This document shows positions 41,327 through 50,708 of a stretch of DNA of 64,000 nucleotides, piece after piece. Below the pieces are notes generated by a model. It worked only from the letters and a program-made list of their open reading frames with translations. It did no database searches and was not told where the DNA came from. The stretch is taken from NCBI GenBank assembly GCA_963723455.1, contig CAVRQM010000005.1, positions 124,001-188,000 on the forward strand, given 5' to 3'. A program made the translations under genes and the position numbers. The DNA is from CAVRQM01 sp963723455 (lineage in GTDB: Bacteria; Pseudomonadota; Alphaproteobacteria; Acetobacterales; Acetobacteraceae). How positions within the stretch are numbered: position 1 is the stretch's first letter; each line of letters opens with the position of its first letter.

Positions 41327-42649
41327 TCAGGAGCCGGCCACGGCGCGCCGGCCCACCCCGTGATAATCGAACCCGGCCGCGCGCATCGCCGCCGGCTCGA
41401 ATACGTTGCGCAGATCGACCAGCACGCCGCCCGCCATCGCCGCGCGCAGTCGCTCCGGCGCCAGCGCGCGGAACTCGTTCCACTCCGTCACGACCACCAG
41501 CGCGTCAGCTCCCTGCACCGCGTCCAGCGCGCCCTGGCAATAGGTCACGCCGGCCGGCAGCATCGGCCGGGCCTGCGCCATGCCTTCCGGGTCGAAGGCG
41601 CGGATCGCCGCACCGTCCTCGAACAGCCGGGTGACGATGGGCACCGCCGGTGCGTCGCGCATGTCGTCGGTCTCGGGCTTGAAGGTGAGGCCGAGCACCG
41701 CGATGGTCTTGCCGCGCACGCTGCCGCCGCAGGCCGCGACGATCCGCGCCGACATGCCGGCCTTGCGCGCGTCGTTGACGGCGACCACGGCCTCGACCAG
41801 CCGCGACGGCGCGCCGGCTTCCTGCGCGATGCGGACCAACGCCAGCGTATCCTTGGGAAAGCACGAGCCGCCGAAGCCCGGGCCCGGATGCAGGAATTTG
41901 CGGCCGATCCGCCCATCCAGGCCGATGCCGCGCGCGACGTCATGCACGTCCGCGCCGACCTTCTCGCAAAGGTCGGCGATTTCATTGATGAACGTCACTT
42001 TCATCGCCAGGAACGCATTGGCGGCGTATTTGGTCAGCTCCGCCGTCTCGACATCGGTGAAGACGATCGGCGCCTCGATCAGATACAGCGGCCGGTACAG
42101 CTTGCGCATGATGTCGCGCGCCCGTTCCGCGTCGGCGCCGATCACCACCCGGTCAGGCCGCATGAAATCCTGGATCGCGCTGCCTTCGCGCAGGAACTCG
42201 GGGTTGGAGGCGATGTCGAACTCCAGCTCCGGGCGGATGGTCTGCACGATCTGGCGGATGTGCCGCCCGGTGCCGACCGGCACGGTGCTTTTGGTGACGA
42301 TCAGCGCATAGCCGGTCAGCGCGCGCGCGACCTGCTCGGCGGCATTATAGACGTAGCTCAGATCCGCGTGGCCGTCGCCGCGGCGGGTCGGGGTGCCCAC
42401 TGCGATGAACACCGCCTCGGCGCCAGCGATGGCGGTGGCCACATCGTTGCCGAATGACAACCGTTTGGCGGCGACGTTCTCGGCCACCAGCGCATCCAGC
42501 CCCGGTTCGTAGATCGGCAGCTGTCCGGCGCGCAGCGCCTCGAGCTTGGCCGGATCGGCCTCGACCACGGCCACCTCGCCGCCAAACTCGGCGAAGCAGG
42601 CCGCCGAAACCAAGCCGACATAGCCGCCGCCTATCATCGCAATCCGCAC
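41327..42649 (-). CDS. ugd: UDP-glucose 6-dehydrogenase
   Basis: Makes UDP-glucuronate for surface polysaccharides. From the GTG at 42649 it is 440 residues. The NAD fold starts IAMIGGGYVGLVSAACFAE. Other matches are VFIAVGTPTRRGDG, TKSTVPVGTG and SNPEFLREGSAI. Further on are ELTKYAANAFLAMKVTFINE and GPGFGGSCFPKDTLAL with the catalytic Cys. GLTFKPETDDMRDAPA is also present. It lies directly upstream of the fusion glycosyltransferase (22 bp). Confidence 0.94.
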   Translation of the reverse strand: MRIAMIGGGYVGLVSAACFAEFGGEVAVVEADPAKLEALRAGQLPIYEPGLDALVAENVAAKRLSFGNDVATAIAGAEAVFIAVGTPTRRGDGHADLSYVYNAAEQVARALTGYALIVTKSTVPVGTGRHIRQIVQTIRPELEFDIASNPEFLREGSAIQDFMRPDRVVIGADAERARDIMRKLYRPLYLIEAPIVFTDVETAELTKYAANAFLAMKVTFINEIADLCEKVGADVHDVARGIGLDGRIGRKFLHPGPGFGGSCFPKDTLALVRIAQEAGAPSRLVEAVVAVNDARKAGMSARIVAACGGSVRGKTIAVLGLTFKPETDDMRDAPAVPIVTRLFEDGAAIRAFDPEGMAQARPMLPAGVTYCQGALDAVQGADALVVVTEWNEFRALAPERLRAAMAGGVLVDLRNVFEPAAMRAAGFDYHGVGRRAVAGS

Positions 42650-42849
42650 GAACCCGTCTCCGTTGCTTCTTCGAGTTCGGCGCGACCCCGATCGGGCGCA
42701 CGGACCGCCGGGCGCCGCTGCGCTCGGGACTGTCAGGCGCAGCCTGTCAGCCACACTCTGGCGGTCTCTGCAACCCGTCACCCCCGAGCCATCGCGCATT
42801 GCGCGGTCGCCAGCGCCCGCCCAACGCCGGCGGAACAGCCGTGCGGCCG

Positions 42850-43275
42850 TCACGCGGGCGGTCGCCACCTGAGCTGACCCGCCTCGTCCACCGCCGCCTG
42901 TTCGGCGCGCGCCGCCAGCCGGCGCGCTGCCTGCGCTTGGGCGGCGATCACGGCGGCGACCGCTTCGGCCGCCGCCTGCGCCGCAGCACAGGCGGCGCGC
43001 GCCAGATCGCAATCCACCTCGGAGTCGGCCCGGCGGGCCTGCGCCTGCGCCAGCCGCAGCCGCGCCTGGGGCAGCCATGCGGCGAACGCCTCGACCTGGT
43101 TGTCCGGCGCGGTCAGTGCGGTCGCGGCGTGCGCCTCCAGCTGGATCGCGTCCCGCGCCGCGCGCTCGGCCACGGCCGCCGCGGCTTCCTCGGCAAGCCG
43201 GTCGGCCAGGTGTTGACGCGCGGCATCGACGGCCCGGCGACGCAGCTGCAGGGCGGTCTCCAGCGCCGTCCGCAT
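42850..43275 (-). CDS. fliJ: FliJ-like flagellar export chaperone
   Basis: A 141-residue, almost wholly helical, Ala/Arg/Gln-rich protein beginning MRTALETALQLRRRAVDAAR. This is the coiled-coil architecture of FliJ, the stalk of the flagellar export ATPase. Sequence conservation in this family is low, so the call rests mainly on its position: the ATG at 43275 shares a base with the fliI stop (TGATG). No other flagellar gene is in the window. About 200 bp of GC-rich DNA without a gene separates its end from ugd. Confidence 0.75.
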   Translation of the reverse strand: MRTALETALQLRRRAVDAARQHLADRLAEEAAAAVAERAARDAIQLEAHAATALTAPDNQVEAFAAWLPQARLRLAQAQARRADSEVDCDLARAACAAAQAAAEAVAAVIAAQAQAARRLAARAEQAAVDEAGQLRWRPPA

Positions 43276-44681
43276 CAGGCCTCGCCCCTACCCCGGCCGT
43301 CGCCCAGCAGCCCGGCCAGCCCGGCGAAGGTCGCGGCCAGCGTCATGCGTTCGTCCTTGCGCTGGTGCAGCAGCGCCGCCAGCCTCGGGGCCAGGGTCAG
43401 CGCCTCGTCCGCCTCGGCATCGCTGCCGGCCCGGTACGCGCCGAGCCGCACCAGGTCGGCCAGCTCCGCGTGCCGGCCCAGGATCGCCCGCGCCCGGCGC
43501 GCCAGCGCCGCCTGCGGCTGGGTCAGGCAGTCCGGCACCGTGCGCGACAGCGAGCGCAGCACGTCCACCGCCGGGTAACGCCCGGACTCGGCGATGCGCC
43601 GGTCCAGCACGACATGGCCATCGAGGAACCCGCGCACCGCGTCGGCCACCGGCTCGTCGTGGTCGTCGCCCTCGACCAGCACCGTGAACAAGGCGGTGAT
43701 CTGGCCGTTTCCACTGTCCTGTCCACAGTGCTGTCCGCTGCCGAGCCCGCTGCCCTGCCGCCCCGGCCCGGCGCGCTCCAGCAGCCGCGGCAGTTCGGCG
43801 AACACGCTGGCCGGGTAGCCGCGGGTGGCGGGCGGCTCGCCGGCCGCCAGGCCGATTTCGCGCAACGCCAGGCAATAGCGGGTCACGCTGTCCATCAGCA
43901 GCAGCACCGAGCGGCCCTGGTCGCGAAAATGCTCGGCCACCGTCATCGCGGCATAGGCGGCTTCGCGGCGCAGCAGCGGCGCCGCGTCGGAGGTGGCCAC
44001 CACGACCACCGAGCGGGCCAGCCCCTGCGGCCCGAGGTCGTCCTCGATGAACTCGCGCACCTCGCGGCCGCGCTCGCCGACCAGCGCCAGCACGGTCACG
44101 TCGCAGGCGACATGACGCGCCAGCATGGCCAGCAGCGTGGACTTGCCCACGCCGGAGCCGGCGAACAGGCCGATGCGCTGGCCCTCGCGGCAGGTCGCGA
44201 AGCCGTTCAGCGCGGCGACGCCGAGATCGACCACGGCGCCGAGCCGAGCCCGCTCGGCGGCGGCCGGAGGCGGCGCGCGCACCGGTCGCCGCACGCCCTG
44301 GACCAGCGCGCCGCGCCCGTCCAGCGGCATGCCCATCGGGTCGATGACGCGGCCGATCCAGTGTTCGCAAACGGCCAGCGTCGCCTGGCCGCCGCCCGGG
44401 TCGGCCAGCACCGCGCTGCCGGGGCCGATCCCGTCGGCAGTGCCCTGGGCCATGGCCTGCGCCGCCCCGCCGCGGAAACCGACGATCTCGGCCGGCACCA
44501 GGCCGCCCGAGCGGGCGCGCAGCAGCACCCGATCGTGCATGGCGAGATGGCGCGACAGGCCGGCGATCTCCACCGTCAGCCCGGACATGCCGCTGACCTG
44601 ACCAACGAGCTGGAACTGCGGCAGCGGCCGCAGCGCCGCGATTGCGGCGGCGGCGCGATCGGCAAAGCTGGCCTGGCGCAT
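43275..44681 (-). CDS. fliI: Flagellum-specific ATP synthase FliI
   Basis: Export ATPase of the flagellar type III system. 468 residues. Walker A is GLFAGSGVGKSTLL; Walker B is SVLLLMDSVTRYCLALREIG. VALVGERGREVREFIED-type text appears as VTVLALVGERGREVREFIED. PATRGYPASVFAELPRLLERA and FTVLVEGDDHDEPVAD follow. Between LLERAG and ITALFTVL there is an extra Gly/Ser/Gln-rich insert of about 18 residues (GRQGSGLGSGQHCGQ). Intact. Confidence 0.94.
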   Translation of the reverse strand: MRQASFADRAAAAIAALRPLPQFQLVGQVSGMSGLTVEIAGLSRHLAMHDRVLLRARSGGLVPAEIVGFRGGAAQAMAQGTADGIGPGSAVLADPGGGQATLAVCEHWIGRVIDPMGMPLDGRGALVQGVRRPVRAPPPAAAERARLGAVVDLGVAALNGFATCREGQRIGLFAGSGVGKSTLLAMLARHVACDVTVLALVGERGREVREFIEDDLGPQGLARSVVVVATSDAAPLLRREAAYAAMTVAEHFRDQGRSVLLLMDSVTRYCLALREIGLAAGEPPATRGYPASVFAELPRLLERAGPGRQGSGLGSGQHCGQDSGNGQITALFTVLVEGDDHDEPVADAVRGFLDGHVVLDRRIAESGRYPAVDVLRSLSRTVPDCLTQPQAALARRARAILGRHAELADLVRLGAYRAGSDAEADEALTLAPRLAALLHQRKDERMTLAATFAGLAGLLGDGRGRGEA

Positions 44682-44763
44682 CGGCGATGGTCCGTCCGGT
44701 GTTGGACGTCCGGCCTAGCGCAAGAAAGTAACGGAAAGAATTACCGCCGCGATCGTCGGCCGC

Positions 44764-45396
44764 TCATTTGGTGCCGAACAGCCGGTCCCCGGCATCGCCC
44801 AGCCCGGGGCGAATATAGCCATGCTCGTCCAGCCCGCGGTCCACCGCGCAAGCATAGACCGGCACGTCCGGGTGCTCGCGCTGCATCTCGGCGATGCCCT
44901 CGGGCACCGCGATCAGGCAGGCGAAGCGGATCTGGCTGGCTCCGGCCTCCTTCAGCCGGCCCACCGCGGCGGCCGCCGAATGGCCGGTGGCCAGCATCGG
45001 ATCGACCACGATCACCTGCCGCTCGGCGATGTCGTCGGGCAGCTTGAGGTAGTACTGCACCGCCTCCAGCGTCGAGGGATTGCGGTACAGCCCGATATGG
45101 CCGACCCGCGCCGACGGGACGCAGTCCAGCATGCCCTCCAGGATGCCCGACCCGGCGCGCAGGATGGACACGAAGCACAGCTTCTTGCCGGACAGCGTCG
45201 GCGCCATCATCGGCTCCAGCGGCGTGGCGATCGGCACCAGCTCCAGCTTCAGCCCGCGCGTCACCTCGTAGCACATCAGCAGGCTGATCTCCCGCGCCAG
45301 GCGGCGGAAGCCCGCCGTCGAGGTCTCGCGGTCGCGCAGCCGAGACAGTTTGTGCTGGATCAGCGGGTGGTCGAGCACGGTGACGTTCGCGGTCAT
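44764..45396 (-). CDS. upp: Uracil phosphoribosyltransferase
   Basis: Pyrimidine salvage: uracil plus PRPP to UMP. 210 residues, standard. The N-terminus VTVLDHPLIQHKLSRLRD is typical. The PRPP loop is VIVVDPMLATGHSAAAAVGRL, and the uracil-binding C-terminus is DEHGYIRPGLGDAGDRLFGTK. Monocistronic between fliI and a divergent ABC permease. Confidence 0.96.
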   Translation of the reverse strand: MTANVTVLDHPLIQHKLSRLRDRETSTAGFRRLAREISLLMCYEVTRGLKLELVPIATPLEPMMAPTLSGKKLCFVSILRAGSGILEGMLDCVPSARVGHIGLYRNPSTLEAVQYYLKLPDDIAERQVIVVDPMLATGHSAAAAVGRLKEAGASQIRFACLIAVPEGIAEMQREHPDVPVYACAVDRGLDEHGYIRPGLGDAGDRLFGTK

Positions 45397-45495
45397 GGTC
45401 CTCCCCGATCTGTCCGAGCTGATCGGGCAGCGTGCCCGCCATGTAGCGACGCGGTCGCGGCGCGTCTACGATCGGAGCGCGGGCAGGAGCGGACG

Positions 45496-46248
45496 ATGCG
45501 GGGCAGGCGGGATCTTGCGGTGGCGGTGCTGATCCTGCCCGTGCTGGCGCTGCTGTGCCTGGGAGTCGCGACCGCCCTGCTGGGCGATGCCGGGCATGAC
45601 GTGCCGCGCGCCTGGGCGGCGCTGCGCCACCTGCCGGCCCCGATTCCGCGAACGGCCGGGATCGCCCGGCGGGCGATTGCCGGCGGCGCGCTGGTGGCAG
45701 CGGTGTGTGCCGCAATCGCCGTGCCGCTGGGCTGGGCGCTGGGGCGGCTGCCGCCAGCCTGGGCGGCGGCGGCGCGGGCGATGTTGTGGTATCCCGCGCT
45801 GACGCTGGCCATCGCCTGGCTGCTGGCATTCGCCGTGCAGCTGCGGGCTGGCGATCCGCTGCGCGCCGCCGTCGCGGCGGCCGGCGCGCTGCACCTGCCG
45901 GCCGGCCCGAGACTGCTGCTGCCGGTGCTGCTGGCGCCGCCGCTGGCCGGCGCAATGGCCGCCGCCTGGCGCCGCCCGGATCGCGCGGCGCTGCGCGCGG
46001 CCGAGACGCTGGGCGTCGCGCCGTTGCGGGTGTTCGCGCAGCTGGTGCTGCCGGATCTTGTCGGCACGCTGGCCGATGGCGTGCTGCTGGCGTTCCTGGC
46101 CGCCGCCGCGGTCCTGGCGGTGCCCGCGCTGGCGCCGGCGGCCCCGGTGGATGCCGCCGCGTCGCTGGCGCTCGGCGCGGTTGCCGCCGCGCTGGCGTTG
46201 GGGGCGTCTCTGCTGTGGCGGAGCGTGGCGCGGATCGCGGCTTCCTGA
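45496..46248 (+). CDS. Orphan ABC transporter permease-like membrane protein
   Basis: From the ATG at 45496 (GGAGCGG upstream) it is 250 residues with about six hydrophobic segments. The region AAETLGVAPLRVFAQLVLPD matches the EAA loop of binding-protein-dependent permeases, which contacts the ATPase. No binding protein, second permease or ATPase is adjacent. Highly Ala/Leu-rich and weakly conserved, so it may be a degenerate or half-size permease. Substrate unknown. Confidence 0.7.
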   Translation: MRGRRDLAVAVLILPVLALLCLGVATALLGDAGHDVPRAWAALRHLPAPIPRTAGIARRAIAGGALVAAVCAAIAVPLGWALGRLPPAWAAAARAMLWYPALTLAIAWLLAFAVQLRAGDPLRAAVAAAGALHLPAGPRLLLPVLLAPPLAGAMAAAWRRPDRAALRAAETLGVAPLRVFAQLVLPDLVGTLADGVLLAFLAAAAVLAVPALAPAAPVDAAASLALGAVAAALALGASLLWRSVARIAAS

Positions 46249-46305
46249 CGCCGTGCCGGGTTCGGCTCGCGTCCTCCCCCCGCGGCGGGGCTATACTGTG
46301 CGGCG

Positions 46306-48568
46306 ATGAACGCTGAACCCGATCCGAGCAGCCTGCACGCGGCGCGGCCGCGCCCCGGACCGTCGCGCGGCCGCCGCGTCGCCGACATCCTGCTGGGCAA
46401 GGCGGTGACCCTGGTGCTGGCCGCGGTGGCGGTGGCGCTGGGGGTGGCCACCTTCATCCTGCTGGCCGGCGGCGTGCATTTCGCGGTGCGGCCGAACGCG
46501 GTGTTCGGGCTGGTGCTGTCGAACCTGGTGGTGCTGCTGCTGCTGGGCGCGGTGCTGGCGGGGCGGCTGACCCGGGTCTGGGCGGAGCGCCGGCGCGGCT
46601 CGGCCGGGTCGCGGCTGCATGTGCGCCTCGTGCTGCTGTTCAGCGTGGTGGCGATCACGCCCACCATCGTCGTGGCAATCTTCGCCACCTTCCTGTTCAG
46701 CGTCGGCATCCAGGCCTGGTTCAGCGACCGCGTCCGCACCGCGTTGCAGGAAGGCTTGCAGGCCAGCCGCGGCTACCTGGAGGAGCATCGCAACAACATC
46801 CGCGCCGACGCGCTGGCGATGGCCAACGACATCAGCCGCGCCGGCAGCCTGGTCGGCGGCAATCCCAACACCTTCGGCGAGGTGCTGGCCGAGCAGACGG
46901 CGCTGCGCGGGCTGACCGAGGCGGTGATCTTCGAGCCGGTGACGCGGCAGGTGGTGGCCTCGGCCGGGCTGCTGTCCGGCCCCGAGGTGGAGGCGCCGCC
47001 GCGCGAGGCGATCGACCGCGCCATGAGCGGCGACGTGGCGGTGCTGGGCACCGACGCCTCGCAGAGCGTCAAGGGCGTGGTCAAGCTCGAACTCCACGCC
47101 GATGCTGATGCTGATGGTGGTGCGGCCGGTGGATCCGGTGATCCTGGACCACATGGCGCACACCGAAATGGCGGTCGCCGAATACAACCGCCTGGACCAG
47201 AACCGCTCCGGCCTGCAAGTGACCCTGGCGCTGATCTTTGCGCTGGTCGCGCTGCTGGTGCTGGTGGCCGCCGTGCTGATCGGGTTGGTGATCGCCAACC
47301 AGATCGCCCGTCCGATCGGCCGCCTGATCATGGCCGCCGAGCGGGTGCGCGCCGGCGACCTCGCGGTGCGGGTGCCGGAGGCTGCCACCGAGGACGAGAT
47401 CGCCGGCCTGTCGCGCGCCTTCAACCGCATGACCGGCCAGCTTGGCGCGCAGCGCAGCGAGCTGATGGATGCCTACGCCCAGCTCGACAGCCGCCGCCGG
47501 TTCACCGAGGCGGTGCTGGCCGGGGTCTCGGCCGGGGTCATCGGCCTGGACGAGCAGGGCCGGGTCGAGCTGCCGAACCGCGCCGCGGGCGAGCTGCTGA
47601 GCGTCGATCTGCTGGCCGCGATCGGCCAGCCGCTCGGCGAGCTGGTGCCGGAGTTCGCCGAGCTGGTCGCCGCCGCGCGGGCCGCCCCGGAGCGGGCGCA
47701 GGTGGCGGAAATCCAGATCGGCCCGGCCAGCCGGCGTCGGACCCTGCTGGTGCGGCTCGGCTCCGACCGCAGCGCCGGGGCCGGGTCGCGGCATTTCAGC
47801 CTGGTGGCGAGCTTCGATGACGTGACCGAATTGCAGGCGGCGCAGCGCAAGGCCGCGTGGTCGGACGTGGCGCGGCGGATCGCGCACGAGATCAAGAACC
47901 CGCTGACCCCGATCCAGCTTTCAGCCGAGCGCCTGAAGCGGCGCTTCACGCGTGAGATCGCGTCGGATCCCGAAACCTTCGTTCAATGCGCCGACACGAT
48001 CGTCCGCCAGGTCGGCGACATTCGCCGCATGGTGGACGAGTTCTCGGCCTTCGCCCGCATGCCGCAGCCGGCGATCCGCGACGAGGATGTGGGGCGCATC
48101 ATCCGCGAGGCGCTGGTGCTGCCGCGCAACGCCCACCCGCAGGTCGCCTTCGTCTCCGACAGCCTGCCCGAGCGCGGGCCGGTCGCGCCCTGCGACCGCC
48201 GGCTGCTGGGGCAGGCCCTGACCAACCTGCTGAACAACGCCGTGGAAGCCATCGCCATGCGCCCCGATGGCGGCGGCGGGCGGGTCGTGGTGTCGGTGAT
48301 CGAGGCCGAGGGCGAGACCGGGTGCGAGGTGCGGATCGACGTCGCCGATGACGGGGTGGGGCTGCCGGATGCCGATCGCGGCCGGCTGACCGAGCCGTAC
48401 GTGACGCACAAGCCGAAAGGCACCGGGCTGGGTCTGGCGATCGTCAAGAAGGTCATGGAGGACCACGGCGGCCGGCTGCTGCTGGAGGAGCGCGAGGCGA
48501 CGCCGGACTGGCCGGGCGGCGGGGCCGTGGCCAGCCTGTGCTTGCCCGGCGCGACGCGGGCGGACTAG
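46306..48568 (+). CDS. ntrY: Nitrogen-regulation sensor kinase NtrY (one-base insertion)
   Basis: Membrane histidine kinase paired with NtrX. Repaired length is about 753 residues. The N-terminus has several membrane helices and a periplasmic loop. HAMP (ANQIARPIGRLIMAAERVRA), PAS, the H-box RIAHEIKNPLTPIQLSAERL, the N-box NLLNNAVEAI and the G-box GTGLGLAIVKKVMEDHGG are all present. The frame breaks near 47092-47100: an extra C turns VKLESTPMLMLMVV into VKLELHADADAD. Span is 3n+1. NtrX follows after 21 bp. Confidence 0.93.
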
Positions 48569-48589
48569 GACAGCCCCGATGAGCCGCGC

Positions 48590-49981
48590 ATGGTAGCCGA
48601 GATCCTGATCGTCGATGACGAGCCCGATATCCGCATGCTGGTGGACGGGATCCTGCGCGACGAGGGCTATGAGACGCGGCTGGCCGGGGATTCCGACGCG
48701 GCGATCGCCGCCTTCCGCAGCCGGCGGCCCTCTCTGGTGGTGCTGGATGTCTGGCTGCAGGGCAGCAAGCTCGACGGCCTGGGCATCCTGGCCAGCCTGC
48801 ACACCGAGGAGCCGCACGTCCCGGTGGTGATGATTTCCGGCCACGGCACGATCGAGATGGCGGTCACTGCGATCCAGCATGGCGCCTATGACTTCCTGGA
48901 AAAGCCGTTCCAGTCCGACCGCCTGCTGCTGATCGTCCGCCGCGCGCTGGAGGCGGCGCAGCTGGCCCGCGAGAATGCCGAGCTGCGGCTGCGCGCCGGG
49001 CCGGAGACCGAATTGCTGGGCGACAGCCCCGCCGTGGGCTCGCTGCGCGCGCAGGTGGAAAAGGTGGCGCCCACCGGGTCGCGGGTCCTGATCCACGGGC
49101 CGGCCGGGTCGGGCAAGGAGGTGGTGTCGCGCATGGTGCACGCCCGCTCGCGCCGCGCCGAGGGGCCGTTCGTCGCGCTGAACTGCGCCATCCTGAACCC
49201 GGCCCGGTTCGAGGAGGAGCTGTTCGGGGTCGAGGCCGGCGCCGATCCGGCAATGCAGCCGCGCCGCGCCGGGGTGCTGGAACGGGCGCATGGCGGCACG
49301 CTGCTGCTCGACGAGGTCTCTGACATGCCGCTGGAGACGCAGGGCAAGATCGTGCGGGCGCTGCAGGACCAGACGTTCGAGCGGCTGGGCGGCTCGGCGC
49401 GGGTCAAGGTGGATGTGCGGGTGCTGTCCACCACCAACCGCGACCTGCAAGCCGAGATCGCCGCCGGCAAGTTTCGTGAGGACCTATACTATCGCCTTGC
49501 GGTGGTGCCGCTGAAGGTGCCGGCGCTGAAGGAGCGGCGCGAGGACGTGCCGGCGCTGGCCCGCCATTTCCTGCTGCGCTCGGCCGAGCTGTCGGGCATG
49601 GCCCCGCGGACGCTGTCCACCGACACGCTGACCGCGTTGCAGGCCTATGACTGGGCCGGCAACGTGCGCCAGCTGCGCAACCTGATGGACTGGCTGCTGA
49701 TCATGGCGCCAGGCGGTCCGACCGACCCGATCCGCGCCGAGATGCTGCCGCCCGAGGTGGGGTCGGCCGCCCCGTCGCTGAACGGGGCGGGCGGGACGGA
49801 CGTGATGTCGCTGCCGCTGCGCGAGGCGCGCGACCTGTTCGAGACGCAGTATCTGCAAAGCCAGCTGCTGCGCTTCGGCGGCAATATCAGCCGCACCGCA
49901 CTGTTCGTCGGCATGGAGCGCAGCGCGCTGCACCGCAAGCTGAAGCAGCTCGGCATCGGCGGCGAGGACCGCAACGCATAG
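48590..49981 (+). CDS. ntrX: Response regulator NtrX
   Basis: 463 residues: receiver domain (ILIVDDEPDIRMLVDGIL, phosphorylated Asp in LVVLDVWLQ, and VVMISGHGTIEMAV), AAA+ domain, and C-terminal Fis-type helix-turn-helix (ISRTALFVGMERSALHRKLK). Walker A is GPAGSGKEVVSRMV, and Walker B lies in GGTLLLDEVSDMP. The GAFTGA loop that contacts sigma-54 is not recognisable between ELFGVEAG and VLERAHGG. It may therefore act without sigma-54, as suggested for some alphaproteobacterial NtrX. Confidence 0.93.
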   Translation: MVAEILIVDDEPDIRMLVDGILRDEGYETRLAGDSDAAIAAFRSRRPSLVVLDVWLQGSKLDGLGILASLHTEEPHVPVVMISGHGTIEMAVTAIQHGAYDFLEKPFQSDRLLLIVRRALEAAQLARENAELRLRAGPETELLGDSPAVGSLRAQVEKVAPTGSRVLIHGPAGSGKEVVSRMVHARSRRAEGPFVALNCAILNPARFEEELFGVEAGADPAMQPRRAGVLERAHGGTLLLDEVSDMPLETQGKIVRALQDQTFERLGGSARVKVDVRVLSTTNRDLQAEIAAGKFREDLYYRLAVVPLKVPALKERREDVPALARHFLLRSAELSGMAPRTLSTDTLTALQAYDWAGNVRQLRNLMDWLLIMAPGGPTDPIRAEMLPPEVGSAAPSLNGAGGTDVMSLPLREARDLFETQYLQSQLLRFGGNISRTALFVGMERSALHRKLKQLGIGGEDRNA

Positions 49982-50012
49982 GGCGGTGCCGTCCGCTTCC
50001 TATGGAAACCCT

Positions 50013-50495
50013 ATGCGCGGCATCCGACATCCGGGACGGTCCATTCTCGACGCGCTGGGCGCGATGTTCAGCATCGAGGTGGCCGACCTGCAGTTCGCCT
50101 TGATCGGCGACAGCGACGGCTTCACTGCCAGCGTGGAGACGGCAGTGCGCAGCAAGAACGACGTGATCGCCGCACAGAACCAGGTCGCGCGCATCCGCTA
50201 CGAGGGCGAGCAGCGCAAGGTGCAGGCTGAGGCCGAGGCGGTGGCCGAAGTCACGCGCGCGCAGGCCGAGAAGCAGGCGGTGCTGCACGCCGAGGTCGAG
50301 GCGCAGGCGGTCGCGCTGAAGGGCGAGGCCGAGGCGAGGGTGATCGCCCAGCGCGCCGCCGCGGTCGCCTTGAACCTGAACCTGGTCGCCTACACCTTTG
50401 CCGATCGCTGGAACGGCGCGCTGCCGGCGACCGTGCTGGGCGGGTCCGCCGGGCCGGTGGCGCTGCTGGATTTGCCGCGCGCCGCGCGGCCCTGA
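50013..50495 (+). CDS. N-terminally truncated SPFH/prohibitin-like protein
   Basis: From the ATG at 50013 it is 160 residues; a GTG at 49986 is also open. The sequence matches only the C-terminal half of SPFH/prohibitin proteins: FSIEVADLQFALIGDSDGFT, ASVETAVRSKNDVIAAQNQV, RKVQAEAEAVAEVTRAQAEK, and a terminal DRWNGALPATVLGG. The membrane anchor and most of the Band 7 domain are missing. It sits between ntrX and hfq with no ribosome site of note. It could be a gene remnant or a soluble coiled-coil protein. Confidence 0.6.
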   Translation: MRGIRHPGRSILDALGAMFSIEVADLQFALIGDSDGFTASVETAVRSKNDVIAAQNQVARIRYEGEQRKVQAEAEAVAEVTRAQAEKQAVLHAEVEAQAVALKGEAEARVIAQRAAAVALNLNLVAYTFADRWNGALPATVLGGSAGPVALLDLPRAARP

Positions 50496-50708
50496 GTGCC
50501 GCCCCGGCGAGGCGGTGTCGATCAGAACCCAGAACGACTCGCCGGCGCATCGCCTCTTGCCGCGAGCCACCCTTGCGCCCTTATGATCTCCGGCGACGAC
50601 CGTGGTGTGTGTGCTGCCGGGATGTCCCGGCGCGGTCGGCGCGGGGTCCGAGCGTCAGGCGTCGGATCCCGGAGGCAGGATGCTGCAACAACAAGAAGGA
50701 TAACCGAG

